Shown one piece after another: positions 32,547-43,164 of a stretch of 64,000 nucleotides of DNA (position 1 is the first letter of the stretch; each line of letters starts with the position of its first letter). The translations under genes were made by a program, and so were the position numbers. The stretch lies in the NCBI GenBank assembly GCA_949825045.1, contig OX463822.1:31188703-31252702 (forward strand), written 5' to 3'. This DNA is from Argyresthia goedartella. Its lineage: Eukaryota; Arthropoda; Insecta; Lepidoptera; Argyresthiidae. The notes under the pieces were generated by a model. It had not been told where the DNA came from. It was given only the letters and a program-made list of their open reading frames with translations, and did no database searches.

Positions 32547-32804
32547 GACGACCCGAATGGCCGAGTCGGCAGTGACCCTGCCTACGAAGCCAAAGGTCCC
32601 GGGTTCGAGTCCCGGTGGGGGTAAATATTTGTTGGACGAGATCGGATGTTTGTACCCTAGTCATGGTTGTTTATCTAGCTAAGTATAATATTTATCTATA
32701 TAAGTATGTGTATCGTTGTCTAGTACCTAAGATACAGGGAATCCTAGTTTGGGGCTAGATCAATGTGTGTAAATTGTGCCCAAGGTATTATTATTATTAT
32801 TATA
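32547..32804 (+). mobile_element. SINE-A copy
   Basis: Complete head, body, core and (ATT)n tail. Confidence 0.9.
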
Positions 32805-33231
32805 TTATAGTATAGGAAAAAACAAGAGAAAATTTCCTATGATTTTTGTCTCAACCTTTTTTTTGTGAAATCAAAATACCCCACAGTCAAAACATCAATC
32901 AGTTTGTCTGAAAACATAAGTATGACCGAACTTTTAGTAATTATAAAAATTACTCAACGAAATAAGAGACGAGAGCAGACTACAATCTATGACAGTCGTG
33001 GTCGAATGGTCGTAAATACCACTGCTTTTATTGTGCGATTACGCCCCGTCGTAAAACATTCAATTTAGCCTGAGCACAGCTGCTACAGTCTAGAACCTTC
33101 TAGTTATAGTTACCTAGACTTAGTATTTTCTAGTCGCCTCTTTACCTCCAGCATCTAAAAATTGAGGTGACGGAATTCAAATTGAGTTCTATATTTCCCT
33201 GTACCTTATAGATGCGTTAGTTTAAGATTTG

Positions 33232-33305
33232 ACATTCTCCAAGTGTTACCTATGTGTTTCTCATGGAAATAAACTCTTTTTGAATTTTGAAATTTGAAAT
33301 TTTGA
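33232..33305 (+). repeat. LINE-like 3' tail
   Basis: GGAAATAAACTCTTTTTGAA followed by imperfect TTTGAAA repeats. The AATAAA-plus-satellite arrangement matches the other LINE ends in this window, but no coding part is visible. Confidence 0.45.
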
Positions 33306-33354
33306 ATCACTATCGCTGTCAACTTGCGATTTAGTTCATTACAATCCTTTAAAA

Positions 33355-33545
33355 AGGACATTTAATCGAACATCAAAAATACTGATTTGCACAGCAAAAG
33401 AGGATCAACAAAAACACTAACATGTTCTAACATGTTCAACCTAACACGAAGGATAAAGGGGACTTCGCTTCGCTCACTCCCTTTACCCTTCACCTAAGCT
33501 ACCGCAGCAGTTGTCCTGATATTTGCTGAGCTCATCAGTATTTTT
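33355..33545 (-). repeat. Q repeat (minus), long form
   Basis: CACAGCAAAAGAGGATCAAC, AACCTAACACGAAGGATAAA, GACTTCGCTTCGCTCACTCC, CACCTAAGCTACCGCAG. Confidence 0.7.
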
Positions 33546-34099
33546 GATGTGTAGTTTAATATAACCTCGTTAAAACAGTCTCAGTCGTAATCAAAATGTG
33601 CTCTGAATTCGAAGGATGACAGTCGCCTTCAGAGCAGGTAACTATTTCATGATTTACAACGACAAAACTAGTCCTGGCAGAGTACTAGCTACGTGTAGAC
33701 ATACTCAACATTTTTAATGCGATATTATTAAGTGTGTTTTATGCCCAACCCCGCACAGATGTTGTACTGGGTTGGCAAGCGAAATTAATTTGCCAGCAAT
33801 AAATTTCCACCGGTGTATTGGAATTATGAACGTATAAATTTCGCAGTATACCTACCCTTGGGTTATTGTTTCGCGGGGCGAAATGTTTCTGCTGAATCCG
33901 TATGGGCTTCGGCCCGAATTCAAAACTGCTTATGTAATGTTTCTCTTGTTTCTATGACGTAGGACCAAGGAGGTTGCTTGTGATTGTAATTTTCCGTTTT
34001 TTACTACGACTTTATAAGTGATGTCGTCAGCATCATTTGCGCTTGATGATGATGAGTGAGGAGTGGTGGTCAATGGTATTCGTGGAATATAAAATGGGC
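33546..34099. other. Unassigned spacer
   Basis: No gene was recognised. A 67-codon minus frame at 33930-34133 runs into a SINE and is not supported. Confidence 0.4.
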
Positions 34100-34270
34100 A
34101 AGGCTCAAGGCGATAATACCGGGTTCGATCCACGGCTGTGGATAAAGAAAAAAATCACTGGTCTTGGATGTTTATGTGTGTGATCTCGCTGTTTCTGGCT
34201 CGCACGACAGAGGCTATCCTAGTGTGGGGTCAGAAGAATATGTGTGCCTGTATATAAATGTTAATGTTTT
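34100..34270 (+). mobile_element. SINE-B, head damaged
   Basis: GGGTTCGATCCACGGCTGTG, TGGTCTTGGATGTTTATGTG, core TATCCTAGTGTGGGGTCAGA, tail TGTATATAAATGTTAATG. Confidence 0.75.
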
Positions 34271-34466
34271 GTAGTGCTGCTTAAAATATCTGTGGCGCCT
34301 CACGAATATAGCTCAGTCCAATCTGTATCTGGCCACATCGCTCAAAATACTTTATTAACTTCACAAAGCTGTAAAAGTAAAATCTCCCTTATTGAATGGA
34401 TTCTCGCTCGCTGCAATTTCGTAAATTCTGAAAAGTGCATCAAAGGGAAAACACGCTGAGGGCGCC
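34271..34466. other. Unassigned spacer
   Basis: No gene was recognised. Confidence 0.3.
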
Positions 34467-34483
34467 GGGGGGGGGGGGGGGGG
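34467..34483 (+). repeat. G17 homopolymer
   Basis: Seventeen consecutive G's after GGCGCC. The length is probably unreliable in any sequencing chemistry. Confidence 0.8.
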
Positions 34484-35490
34484 CAGGAAGCTGCATCCGT
34501 CCGCATTTTTAGCGTTTAACCAAGTCTCAACAGGAATTCCTCATTGAGTTTTTCTCTCAGCATAAAGAGCACATTTTTGCCGGTCCATTTTTTGCACTCC
34601 CGAGTTTTTAAATTATGCGTCCTCCCTCGTGCATAGTTGTGAAACATGTGGTCTATTCTGCGAACTTCCGGCGGCGCTATCGAGCGGGTGTGACGTCAGA
34701 GTGCCCTGGGGTGCCGACCAAGGAGATCCCCGCTAAAAGTATTTCCCGACACCGGGAGATGTTGACTAAGGCATTACTTGAGTAAATGTGTCCGACTTTT
34801 TTAGCAATAGCACTTCGGGAAATTTGTCTTTCGCCGCTTTCCGGGGTAAATTGACACTAGCCTCAATTCTGGTGTGCGCTAAACAGGCTGTCGCAGAAAC
34901 CCATAGGGACATTACTCCGGGCAAGCCGAATGAGAGTTTCATAATAATATCACTCGAGAGTTTTAATGCCTAATTATGTACAGTTACATACACTAGTTTA
35001 TCTACAAACATAACATAAGCTCTCTTTGATGTTTTCAGATACCGCATGTATGACCGGCATTGTGGCATCGATCGTTGCTCTGGTTTAACTTGTTCTGTAG
35101 TACCAACTTCACAGACAAACTAGGGGCGGCACGCAGGCGGGCGTCGGCGTTCGAAATTGGAAAGTCATAATATGTAGAAAAATTACACATTATGGTCATT
35201 GTTTTTCCAATTTTCATATAAGAAATGAGTTTTTACCAAATAGTTTTACATTATGCTGGTCTTAACGTGCGGTTTTTAGAAGCAGTAAAGAGGGTTTATG
35301 ATACCTGTGTAGATAAACTACTATTTCGTGTCTCTTTAGTATTAGTATAGCGTTAGGGCGTGGTTTATAGGGCCTTCGGGAAGGGATTAGCCAGCAGAAT
35401 GTCCGGTTGTTTGATAAGCTTGAGCGGTCAGTGTAAGCAGGACTAGTAGGAAAGGTTAATGTAATGTTTTGATACCACTCATTGGAAACT
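34484..35490. other. Unassigned DNA
   Basis: Frames of about 60 codons are not supported. No repeat was recognised. Confidence 0.4.
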
Positions 35491-35504
35491 TCTACGACTT
35501 TAAT

Positions 35505-35935
35505 TTAACCGAGCGAGCGAAGCGTCCGAGCGTTTCGAGATTGACCAAAAATGCCTTTGTCCGTCTGTCTGTTCTTGCCTACAATTTTAATTTTTGGTTG
35601 GGGAGAAAATACGGGGGAAGCGGGGAAGTTTGCTGTAGCATTATTTATCGAAGGATTTCAATCAAATCGCACAAATTTTGCAAAAAAAAAAAAAAAGTAG
35701 ATAAACATTGCTTCTGGCCCCACACTAGGATACCCTGTGTCGTGGGAACCAGAAACAGTGAGGTTGTGTGTTATGTAAACATCCAAGACCTGGGTTTTTT
35801 TTCTTTACTCCCTTTAGCTATGGATCGAACCCGGGACCTCTCGCATGGTAGGCAGAGCCACGACCGCTGCGCCACAGAGGTTGTCAATGGAGGGGCAAGT
35901 TTGCTGTAGCGTTATTTACGGATGTTTTTTTTTTA
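35505..35935 (+). repeat. R-related second-subfamily element split by SINE-B
   Basis: ACCGAGCGAGCGAAGCGTCC and AAAAATGCCTTTGTCCG match 26480. AAGTTTGCTGTAGCATTATT before the SINE and AAGTTTGCTGTAGCGTTATT after it (35892) are duplicate sequence on both sides, consistent with a local duplication around the insertion. Confidence 0.55.
35692..35884 (-). mobile_element. SINE-B (minus) inserted in the above
   Basis: GGATCGAACCCGGGACCTCT with GCTGCGCCACAGAGG, CATCCAAGACCTGGG, core CCCCACACTAGGATACCCTG. A run of 15 A's (35681-35695) lies against its 3' end in plus orientation. Confidence 0.85.
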
Positions 35936-36019
35936 TTGAAGCGAGGTCTACTGTTCTCACAAATCCACTAGTTCGTAATTAAAGTTAGTTCATGTTTCAG
36001 CTGTCAAGTTACAGAAAAC

Positions 36020-36786
36020 TGGTACATACACTGGCGCATACAATTTCCCGGCCCTGCAATAATAACATGTGTCGTAAAAACCAGACCCTTACTTAATTAA
36101 CTTTAAAATTCAAATTACTTTCGCTTTATGTGACACCTCGCATGAAATATTGGTTGAACGTGAATTTGAAGTAAACAAACCTTATTCAAAACAATACGAT
36201 ATTTGACTGCTAGTCAAAATAGATACTTTTTTGAATCAGTAAAAACGGTAATTTTGTTCACGAGTTTTATGAAATACTAGCATGTGACTTCATAGTCAAA
36301 TGCTGTCTTTTTAAAACAAAATTATAAAATACAACTGCTGGAAATATACAATTCTGATATTGTCAAACGTTGTTGTTGAAATAGGTTCAGCTTGAGACAC
36401 GTTTCTAGATAAATAACGTATTTTGAAAGTGATTTCAATAAAAAAACTAGATATCAGAGATAGAGAATAGAGCTACAAATAACTTGATTACTTTCTAATA
36501 TGAGAATGTGATGTGAGTTGCTAAAGTTACTGAAAATAATAGCCTCTGCAATTATATATTTTCCCATAACGTCCTGTTAGACAAAAACATTTCCGTGTTT
36601 GTTGGAACACTCGTAACAAGAATAACTTGATGAATACAGATGCTTTTTAACATCACATATATACATGTCAGAAATTTGTAAACAAAACCCACAATGTGGA
36701 AGCAAACTGTAAATTTAGTTCCACTTAAAGGGCGGTAAAGGTTGCTAGATACTAAACAGAGATTTAAGTAAGCAAAGAGTTTCGTT
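36020..36786. other. Unassigned AT-rich DNA
   Basis: A faint SINE-B relic may lie at 36025-36090 (CCCGGCCCTGCAATAATAAC). The rest is featureless. Confidence 0.35.
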
Positions 36787-39700
36787 CATTTGAGGTTACG
36801 TAAAAAGTTAGGGTAAAAGTAACACAACTTGAAGAGGGTGTTTTCAAACCTGGGTACAAACTTTAACGTTGTGCATATTAATGCACAAAGCATTCACACC
36901 AGCTATGCTGACCTCCTTGTTACTTTTAGCGATCAGAACATACATGGTATTCTTGTTTCGGAATCTTTTCTCAAACCATCACTTCCTTCTGCCATGTATG
37001 CTCTGCCAGGGTTTAGTCTCTACCGGAATGATAGGACGGGCAAGGCTGATGGCGGTGTAGCTATATACCTACGTGCCGATATTCCATGCAAAGTCATCAG
37101 CCAGTCGCCAAGCCTGTACTCTGGTACCGCTGAACACTTGTTCTTGGAGATGTGTTTGCGTCACAATAAAGTCCTCCTGGGTGTCTATTATAGCCCCTCT
37201 CTTCGCATTGACTATTTTAAGTCATTTGAAACCCTTCTCAATGATCTGACTCCTCTTTATAGCGACACCCTGATTCTCGGCGACTTTAACACTTGCCTTC
37301 TCAAAAATAACGTTCGCTCGGCAAAGCTCAAATCTCTTGTAAGTTCATTAAACTTACACATCCTTCCCCTGGGTGCCACCCACTTTCAACCACACTGCAC
37401 CCCCTCTCTTCTAGATCTGATGATTACTTCTAACTTATCCAAGGTTGCTGTGCATGGCCAACTTAACGCACCCTTCTCCTATCACGATTTGATTTACCTC
37501 TCATTCAAGTTAAGGCCTCCCAAGCGTGCAGCTAAATTCCTCGACATACGTAGCTTCAAGGGCATGGATCTTAACTCCCTTAAATCAGATGCCGCCTCCG
37601 TCGACTGGTCCTCTGTTGTTGGTAGCGAGACCGTTGAAGACAAAGTCCAAAACTTTAACTCTGTTGTCCTGAGCTTGTTTGATAAGCACGCTCCGGTCAA
37701 GAGGGTTAAGGTTAAGCACCTTCCTGCGCCGTGGCTTACTGACACCATCAAGAGCCTGATGGCCAAGAGAAACCGTGCCAAGAGTAGATATAAGGTGGAT
37801 CCGACCGACGAGAATCTTTTATTTTTCAAACGCCTCCGCAATCGTTGCACTCGTCTGTGTCGTGATGCCAAACGTCGTCATATCTACGAGTGTATTGAGA
37901 GCTATACTCCAGCACAGGTTTGGAAATTCCTGAAGACTCTTGGTGTAGGTAAGTCCCAGGACTTGGCTGCTGGAAATGTCAACCTCAACGGTCTCAACAA
38001 TTATTTTGCTAATGCCCCAGTCGTGATGGACCCCCTCGTCAAGGAAGCTACCCTTCGTAACCTACGGTCCAAGACCGCAGCCCACAACTCACCCTTCGAC
38101 TTCAACCGTGTCGGAATCGGCGCAGTAAGGAGGGCAATCTTAGCGATCTCGTCGAAAGCCATTGGTGAGGACAAGATCTGTTCTCAGATGATAACCTGTA
38201 TCATTGAGGAGCTGTTACCGATCATTACCCACATAATTAATGTATCGCTTGAACAAGGTTGCTTCCCCTCTCAGTGGAAAAAGGCACTTGTGATTCCCCT
38301 ACCTAAATCGTCCAATCCCGTCTCCTTTAATCATTTTCGTCCCATATCTATTCTGCCTATCCTTTCCAAAGTCCTAGAATCAATTGTTCACTGTCAGCTC
38401 TCCTCATACCTTTCCTCTAGAAACTTACTAAATCCATATCAATCAGGTTTCAGGCCGGGTCACAGTACTACCACGGCATTGCTTAAAGTCACCGATGACA
38501 TTCAATTAGCCATGGATCAGAAGCAGCTTACGGTTCTCACACTGCTTGATTTCAGTAGCGCCTTCAACTGCGTCGATTTCGATATCCTGGTTGAAATTCT
38601 AAAATCGCTCAGAGTCTCCTCGCACTCGGCTCTCTGGTTTGACTCCTACCTGAGAGACCGCCTGCAGCGTATTAAGTCTGAGGAGATCTCAACGAACTGG
38701 TGTAATCTTTCCGCGGGTGTTCCGCAGGGTGGTATCCTTTCTCCTCTTCTCTTCTCAGTATTCATTAACTCCATCTCCGACGTTCTTACTTCTTCTTATC
38801 ATCTCTACGCAGATGACCTTCAAATATATCGGCACTTCTCTCTTAGTGATGTAAATCTGACCGTAGAGGCGTTGAATGCTGACCTCGATAACATCAGTAA
38901 ATGGGCAATTTCATATGGGCTGCTTGTCAACCCGGCAAAATCTCAAGCCATGATTATGGGTACACGGCACTCAATTAACACAATACAAAATATCCCCGTC
39001 GATCCTGTGATGTATGAGGGTACGAAAATCACCTACAGCGAGAAAGCTAAGAATCTTGGGGTTATATTTGATAACTTGCTGTCCTGGTCGCCCCATGTTT
39101 ATGAGGTCAGCAGACGAGTCTTTGCGTCATTTTACTCCCTACGGAGATTGCAGTACTTCCTGCCGCGGCAGACTAAAATCACCCTTGTTCAGTCCCTTCT
39201 ACTACCTTTAATAGACTACGCGGATGCTTGTTGGGTCAGTGCGAATGAAGAACAACTGAATAAACTCGAGCGACTCCAAAACCTTGGGATTCGGTTTGTC
39301 TACGGGCTGCGCAAGTACGACCATGTCTCCCAGTATCGCAAGGAGCTGGGATGGCTTCCGGTCCGTCTTCGCCGTGATATGCACATTCTCTCTTATCTAT
39401 TCAATATTTTGCGAAATCCCCGCTACCCCACATATCTTCGAGAACGTTTTGAGTTTCTTTTCCCCAGGGATAGTAATCGGAGATCCCACACGGTGTCTCT
39501 CCTGTCAACTCCTCGGCATAAAACTGCCGCCTACAAACACTCTTTTAGGTTAAGGGCAATCCGACTGTGGAACGCACTTCCCTGCACTATTAGGGATAGT
39601 CCCTAAATTTTCACTTTTAAGAGAAGATTGAAAGCGTATTTCCTTTCTCTTTCGTAATTAGTATCATATTTATGTAAGTATATGTATGATATTTTGTAGT

Positions 39701-40001
39701 TTATATATGTGCATGCTATCTAGTGTATTATATAGTTGAGATATATATATTTTTTATTAGGTATATTTTATTTATATTTTAAAAGTAATTTTCGTACGTA
39801 TGTATACTGTTTTATTGCGCACTAGGACTGTCCTTTTTCATAAACACTCCTGTCCTGCCTAGGTTTGCTGGAAGAAATCTCTTTTTAGAGATAAGCTCGC
39901 CTTTGCCTATAAAATTTATTGTAACTGTCTGTGTATCTATGTTTTCTGTGCAATAAAGAATATGAATATGAATATGAATAAAGTAAGTGAAGCAACTTTA
40001 T
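36787..40001 (+). mobile_element. CR1-like LINE with 15-bp direct repeats
   Basis: A 3.2-kb non-LTR element. GCAAAGAGTTTCGTT lies immediately before (36772-36786) and after (40002-40016) and is the candidate target duplication. The 3' part has a polyadenylation-like AATAAA at 39952-39957 and an (AATATG)n tail at 39958-39980, followed by 20 bases of extra sequence. The 5' UTR would be only about 40 bp and there is no ORF1, so it is 5'-truncated right at the start of the endonuclease. Confidence 0.8.
36829..39606 (+). CDS. LINE ORF2: AP endonuclease and reverse transcriptase
   Basis: A 925-codon open frame encoding the replication protein of a non-LTR retrotransposon. Residues 13-230 form an AP-type endonuclease (VVHINAQSI, SESFL, LGDFNT, YHDL in place of the usual SDH). 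Residues about 440-720 are a reverse transcriptase with motif A LLDFSSAF, motif B AGVPQGGILSPLLF and motif C YADD (about residue 660). A C-terminal region with GLRKYDHVS and LWNALP follows, as in CR1/Jockey-superfamily LINEs. The frame opens with TTG; the first ATG is near residue 56, inside the endonuclease, so the true start was lost or lies in a lost upstream ORF. A TAA at 39604-39606 cuts the frame 18 codons before the next stop, inside the usual FKRRLK terminal block. Catalytic motifs look intact. Exact clade (CR1, Kiri or relatives) is not settled. Confidence 0.85.
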   Translation: MKRVFSNLGTNFNVVHINAQSIHTSYADLLVTFSDQNIHGILVSESFLKPSLPSAMYALPGFSLYRNDRTGKADGGVAIYLRADIPCKVISQSPSLYSGTAEHLFLEMCLRHNKVLLGVYYSPSLRIDYFKSFETLLNDLTPLYSDTLILGDFNTCLLKNNVRSAKLKSLVSSLNLHILPLGATHFQPHCTPSLLDLMITSNLSKVAVHGQLNAPFSYHDLIYLSFKLRPPKRAAKFLDIRSFKGMDLNSLKSDAASVDWSSVVGSETVEDKVQNFNSVVLSLFDKHAPVKRVKVKHLPAPWLTDTIKSLMAKRNRAKSRYKVDPTDENLLFFKRLRNRCTRLCRDAKRRHIYECIESYTPAQVWKFLKTLGVGKSQDLAAGNVNLNGLNNYFANAPVVMDPLVKEATLRNLRSKTAAHNSPFDFNRVGIGAVRRAILAISSKAIGEDKICSQMITCIIEELLPIITHIINVSLEQGCFPSQWKKALVIPLPKSSNPVSFNHFRPISILPILSKVLESIVHCQLSSYLSSRNLLNPYQSGFRPGHSTTTALLKVTDDIQLAMDQKQLTVLTLLDFSSAFNCVDFDILVEILKSLRVSSHSALWFDSYLRDRLQRIKSEEISTNWCNLSAGVPQGGILSPLLFSVFINSISDVLTSSYHLYADDLQIYRHFSLSDVNLTVEALNADLDNISKWAISYGLLVNPAKSQAMIMGTRHSINTIQNIPVDPVMYEGTKITYSEKAKNLGVIFDNLLSWSPHVYEVSRRVFASFYSLRRLQYFLPRQTKITLVQSLLLPLIDYADACWVSANEEQLNKLERLQNLGIRFVYGLRKYDHVSQYRKELGWLPVRLRRDMHILSYLFNILRNPRYPTYLRERFEFLFPRDSNRRSHTVSLLSTPRHKTAAYKHSFRLRAIRLWNALPCTIRDSP

Positions 40002-40314
40002 GCAAAGAGTTTCGTTGTTTAGAGAAATTTATTGTCAATATCCAGATATCCATAGAACCTCGGATGAAACGCTTTGTTGCTGTTGACAATGTTTATTAAG
40101 TTACAACCCTAACATGAATGAACTCTTTGTGTTACAAACATAAGAGTGCCTTCTAACAAAAAGTTATGCGTAATCTTCCGCAAATCGCAAAAGGTCATTG
40201 CAGATGTAGTTGGAGGCTGCCTATCTGTCAAATTTTCAAATTCTATTTACTTCTTCATAAGATATGGCGTGCTCACCTCAATTGAGGATACTTTTGCCAG
40301 GGTCAAGTATATTT

Positions 40315-40580
40315 GACGACCCGAATGGCCGAGTCGGCAGAGACCCTGCCTACGAAGCCAAGGGTCCCGGGTTCGAGTCCCGGTGGGGGCAAATATTTGT
40401 CCGATGAGTACGGATCTTTGTACTCTAGTCATGGTTGTTTATCTATCTAAGTATAATATTTATCTATATAAGTATGTGTATCGTTGTCTAGTACCCAAGA
40501 TACAGGGAATCCTAGTTTGGGGCTAGATCAATGTGTGTAAATAGTGTCCAAGGTTAATACCTTATATAATTATTATTAGA
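40315..40580 (+). mobile_element. SINE-A copy
   Basis: Head, B box GGGTTCGAGTCCCGG, core AATCCTAGTTTGGGGCTAGA. The tail is broken to AATACCTTATATAATTATTA. Confidence 0.85.
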
Positions 40581-40976
40581 TGAAATTTCACGTGACGTTT
40601 TTAAACCAAACCTCAGATGGATAACACTCCTTGCCTCCGACTACGCCAGCGCCGCCAAGCGAGAGCAAAGGCGAACATAGCTGCCATGCCATTACATAAT
40701 GTAGACTGCAGAGTCGGCGCCGGCGCCGGCGCCCCGTCACTGTTCCATCCAGTTTTCTAATACAGTGAGTTGTTTAGTTGTTTGCCCGGACCTTGAAGTT
40801 TTACCTAACACGGTGTTTAACTTATTTACCCAAACTTCCGGGAAGCTTGCTCAAAAATTGAGTTTTAAGTTAGCTCGTATTCCTCTACACTTTAATGGAC
40901 ATAACAAAGGAATACAGACAAGTAAATATGGGTACTGTCCACCCCATAATGATACACAAATAGCAAGGTAGCTCGA
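40581..40976. other. Unassigned, with a GGCGCC repeat
   Basis: Four overlapping GGCGCC palindromes at about 40713-40735 in a small GC island. No gene was recognised. Confidence 0.4.
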
Positions 40977-41023
40977 CAGAGATAGTATATATGTCTTGAC
41001 TCTTGACATATATACTATCTCTG
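40977..41023. repeat. Perfect 19-bp inverted repeat with 9-base loop
   Basis: CAGAGATAGTATATATGTC (40977-40995) and its exact inverse (41005-41023). The right arm merges into the first bases of a SINE-B head (CTCTGTGGCGG), so the hairpin sits on the SINE 5' junction. Confidence 0.9.
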
Positions 41024-41145
41024 TGGCGGTGCGGTTGTGGCTCTGCCTACCATGTGGTTGGATGTTTATTTGTGTGTGATGTTGCCGTTTCTGGTTCCGT
41101 CGACACAGGGTATCCTTGTGTGGGGCCTACTGCAATGTATGTAAA
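41018..41145 (+). mobile_element. SINE-B with B-box deletion
   Basis: The head CTCTGTGGCGGTGCGGTTGTG jumps from CTACCATG directly to TTGGATGTTTATTTG, losing the TTCGATCC block. The core TATCCTTGTGTGGGGCC remains. Confidence 0.75.
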
Positions 41146-41469
41146 AAAACAAATTACAGTCGCTTTAAATGAAGGCTTTTGTGAAATAATTGCGTTCTGC
41201 AGCCATAACATCTCAGAAGTACAATCACTTTTGAAAATTACCCCTGTCACAACACGGTTATCTGACACCAGTCTTTTATTGCGCCTTCGCTTGTCTATGC
41301 GATGCCCAAACGACTGATTGATCAAACGACAGTTGAAGTTTGAAATCAGCGTTCGATATATAAATTTGAAATGGACTGCGATTGAAATTCCTATAAATGT
41401 CAAAGGTACATAATAGGGCTGGCTGCCGTTTATTTATCTACCTTCTTCAATCCACAGTATAATCGACCA
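41146..41469. other. Unassigned spacer
   Basis: Open frames on both strands (104 and 118 codons) overlap the SINE and lack domains. Confidence 0.35.
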
Positions 41470-41600
41470 GCAGTCAGAGAAGATAGCACAAATAAACTCT
41501 ACGGGGATGAAATTTTTTAAAATTTTGATCATTAATTTATGCAACAGTGTACAATATAAAAATAATCTAATGAAAATATTATAACATCGTATCTATAAGT
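41470..41600 (+). repeat. Dispersed repeat shared with 23608-23728
   Basis: TCAGAGAAGATAGCACAAAT...TACAATATAAAAATAATCTA...ATATTATAACAT in common order. Confidence 0.7.
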
Positions 41601-42239
41601 GCTAATAAGATGTCTCAAAATAACAATTTAACAAAAGAAATAAATAAGAACAAATAAAAGCTGTAAACGAACATAACTTATGAGAAACCAGACTGGACCA
41701 GTCCCCCCAAGCAGCACCCGTTACGAGTAATCGCCATATTTGAGGGAGAGGAGCAACCCGCTACACAGAGCCGCCGCAAGCAAATACATTTTAGTGAGAA
41801 TCAACATACACTCTGGTTTCTTGGTATTAGACTTGTATTCTACGTTAAAACTAATAAATTGTTATGAGTACTTTTCTCGAAAGAGAACCTGTCAAAAAAA
41901 ACGTGACATTGTCGAAATTAACCTAGTTGTTACACCGCTATTTTAAGAAATTGAGAAAACTGAGAAACTACAAATTTCTTGCTGGATTTCATTTGTTCAT
42001 TCAGTAGTACAAGAGCGATTCGCACTGGTCATATGTGAGGTTGCCAATATCATTAACATAAACAGACACGGCAGCAGTTCTTCAGGATTTGTCCTTCAAA
42101 ACCCCCTAAAATATGCCGACATCATTCTGTTACACCCTGTAGAGAGGGGTCCTTCCACTGTTTTAACCGACGACGGTAATTAATGATAGCAAGAAATACT
42201 ACAATATTTAAAAAGTTTGGTGTACTATGAGTATGTTTG
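41601..42239. other. Unassigned spacer
   Basis: No gene was recognised. Confidence 0.4.
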
Positions 42240-42445
42240 TGTCAGTATTCATGAGGGCTAGCCCATCGCCGCAGCTCTCCATAGCGAATTGAATGTTTCC
42301 TCACTTTGTTAACCATCACTGTTAGAATGTCCGTGTAATGTACTCAAGATAACAACTTATTGGGTACATGTTCAGCACGCATTAGAACCCGCATCTCATG
42401 CGTGAGAAGCGAGCGTAAAACCAATAGACCATGGAGCTCTTAATC
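42240..42445 (-). mobile_element. SINE-C (minus)
   Basis: On the minus strand, GAGCTCCATGGTCTATTGGT then CATGAGATGCGGGTTCTAAT give a tRNA-like head. GGGCTAGCCCATCGCCGCAG at the left matches other copies. Confidence 0.7.
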
Positions 42446-42771
42446 AAATCAAATAAAATCGTTTATTTATGACACATAGGTGACAATTATGATCTGCTAT
42501 GGTCTACCTTAAAGGTGTACAAATCAATTAAATAGGTACATTATTAATACAATCAATAATATCTTACCGATAGATAGTGAATGTTTTTAGTTATTTGGCT
42601 ATCTTTGTCTTCTTGCTTGTTTACAATCTAACCGGGCGGATTGTAAATAGAACTGAGATATTGCAGATTTTGATGCTGCTAGCCTATATCAGGATACTTG
42701 AAGTCGTCAACATGCTTCCCATTTCAGGCAATATTAAACTAATGAGCATTTTGTACTTCATACCCCAAAAA
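42446..42771. other. Unassigned spacer
   Basis: A 77-codon hydrophobic plus frame (42577-42810) runs into the MITE that follows and is not supported. Confidence 0.35.
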
Positions 42772-42773
42772 CT

Positions 42774-43040
42774 ATACAAGGTGACATTTAATTACCTGAC
42801 CATATTTTGAGGAATGATAGTACCCACCATTATGAACAACTTTCTCCAGGAAACATATGGTCGCAAACGAAAAAAAAAAGTCCTTCAGTACATTGACCCG
42901 ATCAGCTGATTACAAGTTACTATGTGGGAGCCAACATTTTATTTCGTTTGGGACCATATGTTTCTTGGGGAAAGTTGTTCATAATGGAGGGTACTATCAT
43001 TCCCTAAAATATGGTCAGCTCATTAAATGTCACCTTGTAT
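42774..43040. mobile_element. Foldback MITE, TA target
   Basis: The left TACAAGGTGACATTTAA... arm of about 95 bp, including CTGACCATATTTTGAGGAAT and AACAACTTTCTCCAGGAAAC, is repeated inverted at the right (...GGTCAGCTCATTAAATGTCA CCTTGTA). TA on each side. The short middle is AT-rich. About 270 bp in all. Confidence 0.85.
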
Positions 43041-43164
43041 AGACTGCAATTAAGAATATGAAAGTCATAGTAGTGCATAATCGTATCAAAAGGAAATACT
43101 GCGACGACGAAAAAGGCTTATTTGACTTATAAAAGACTGACTTTGAAAAGGCTTATAAAAGAAT

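Noticed and set aside
34467..34483. G17 as a regulatory G-quadruplex
   Set aside because: There is no gene nearby and the homopolymer length cannot be trusted.
37494..37871. 125-codon minus ORF
   Set aside because: It is an antisense shadow of the LINE endonuclease/RT frame.
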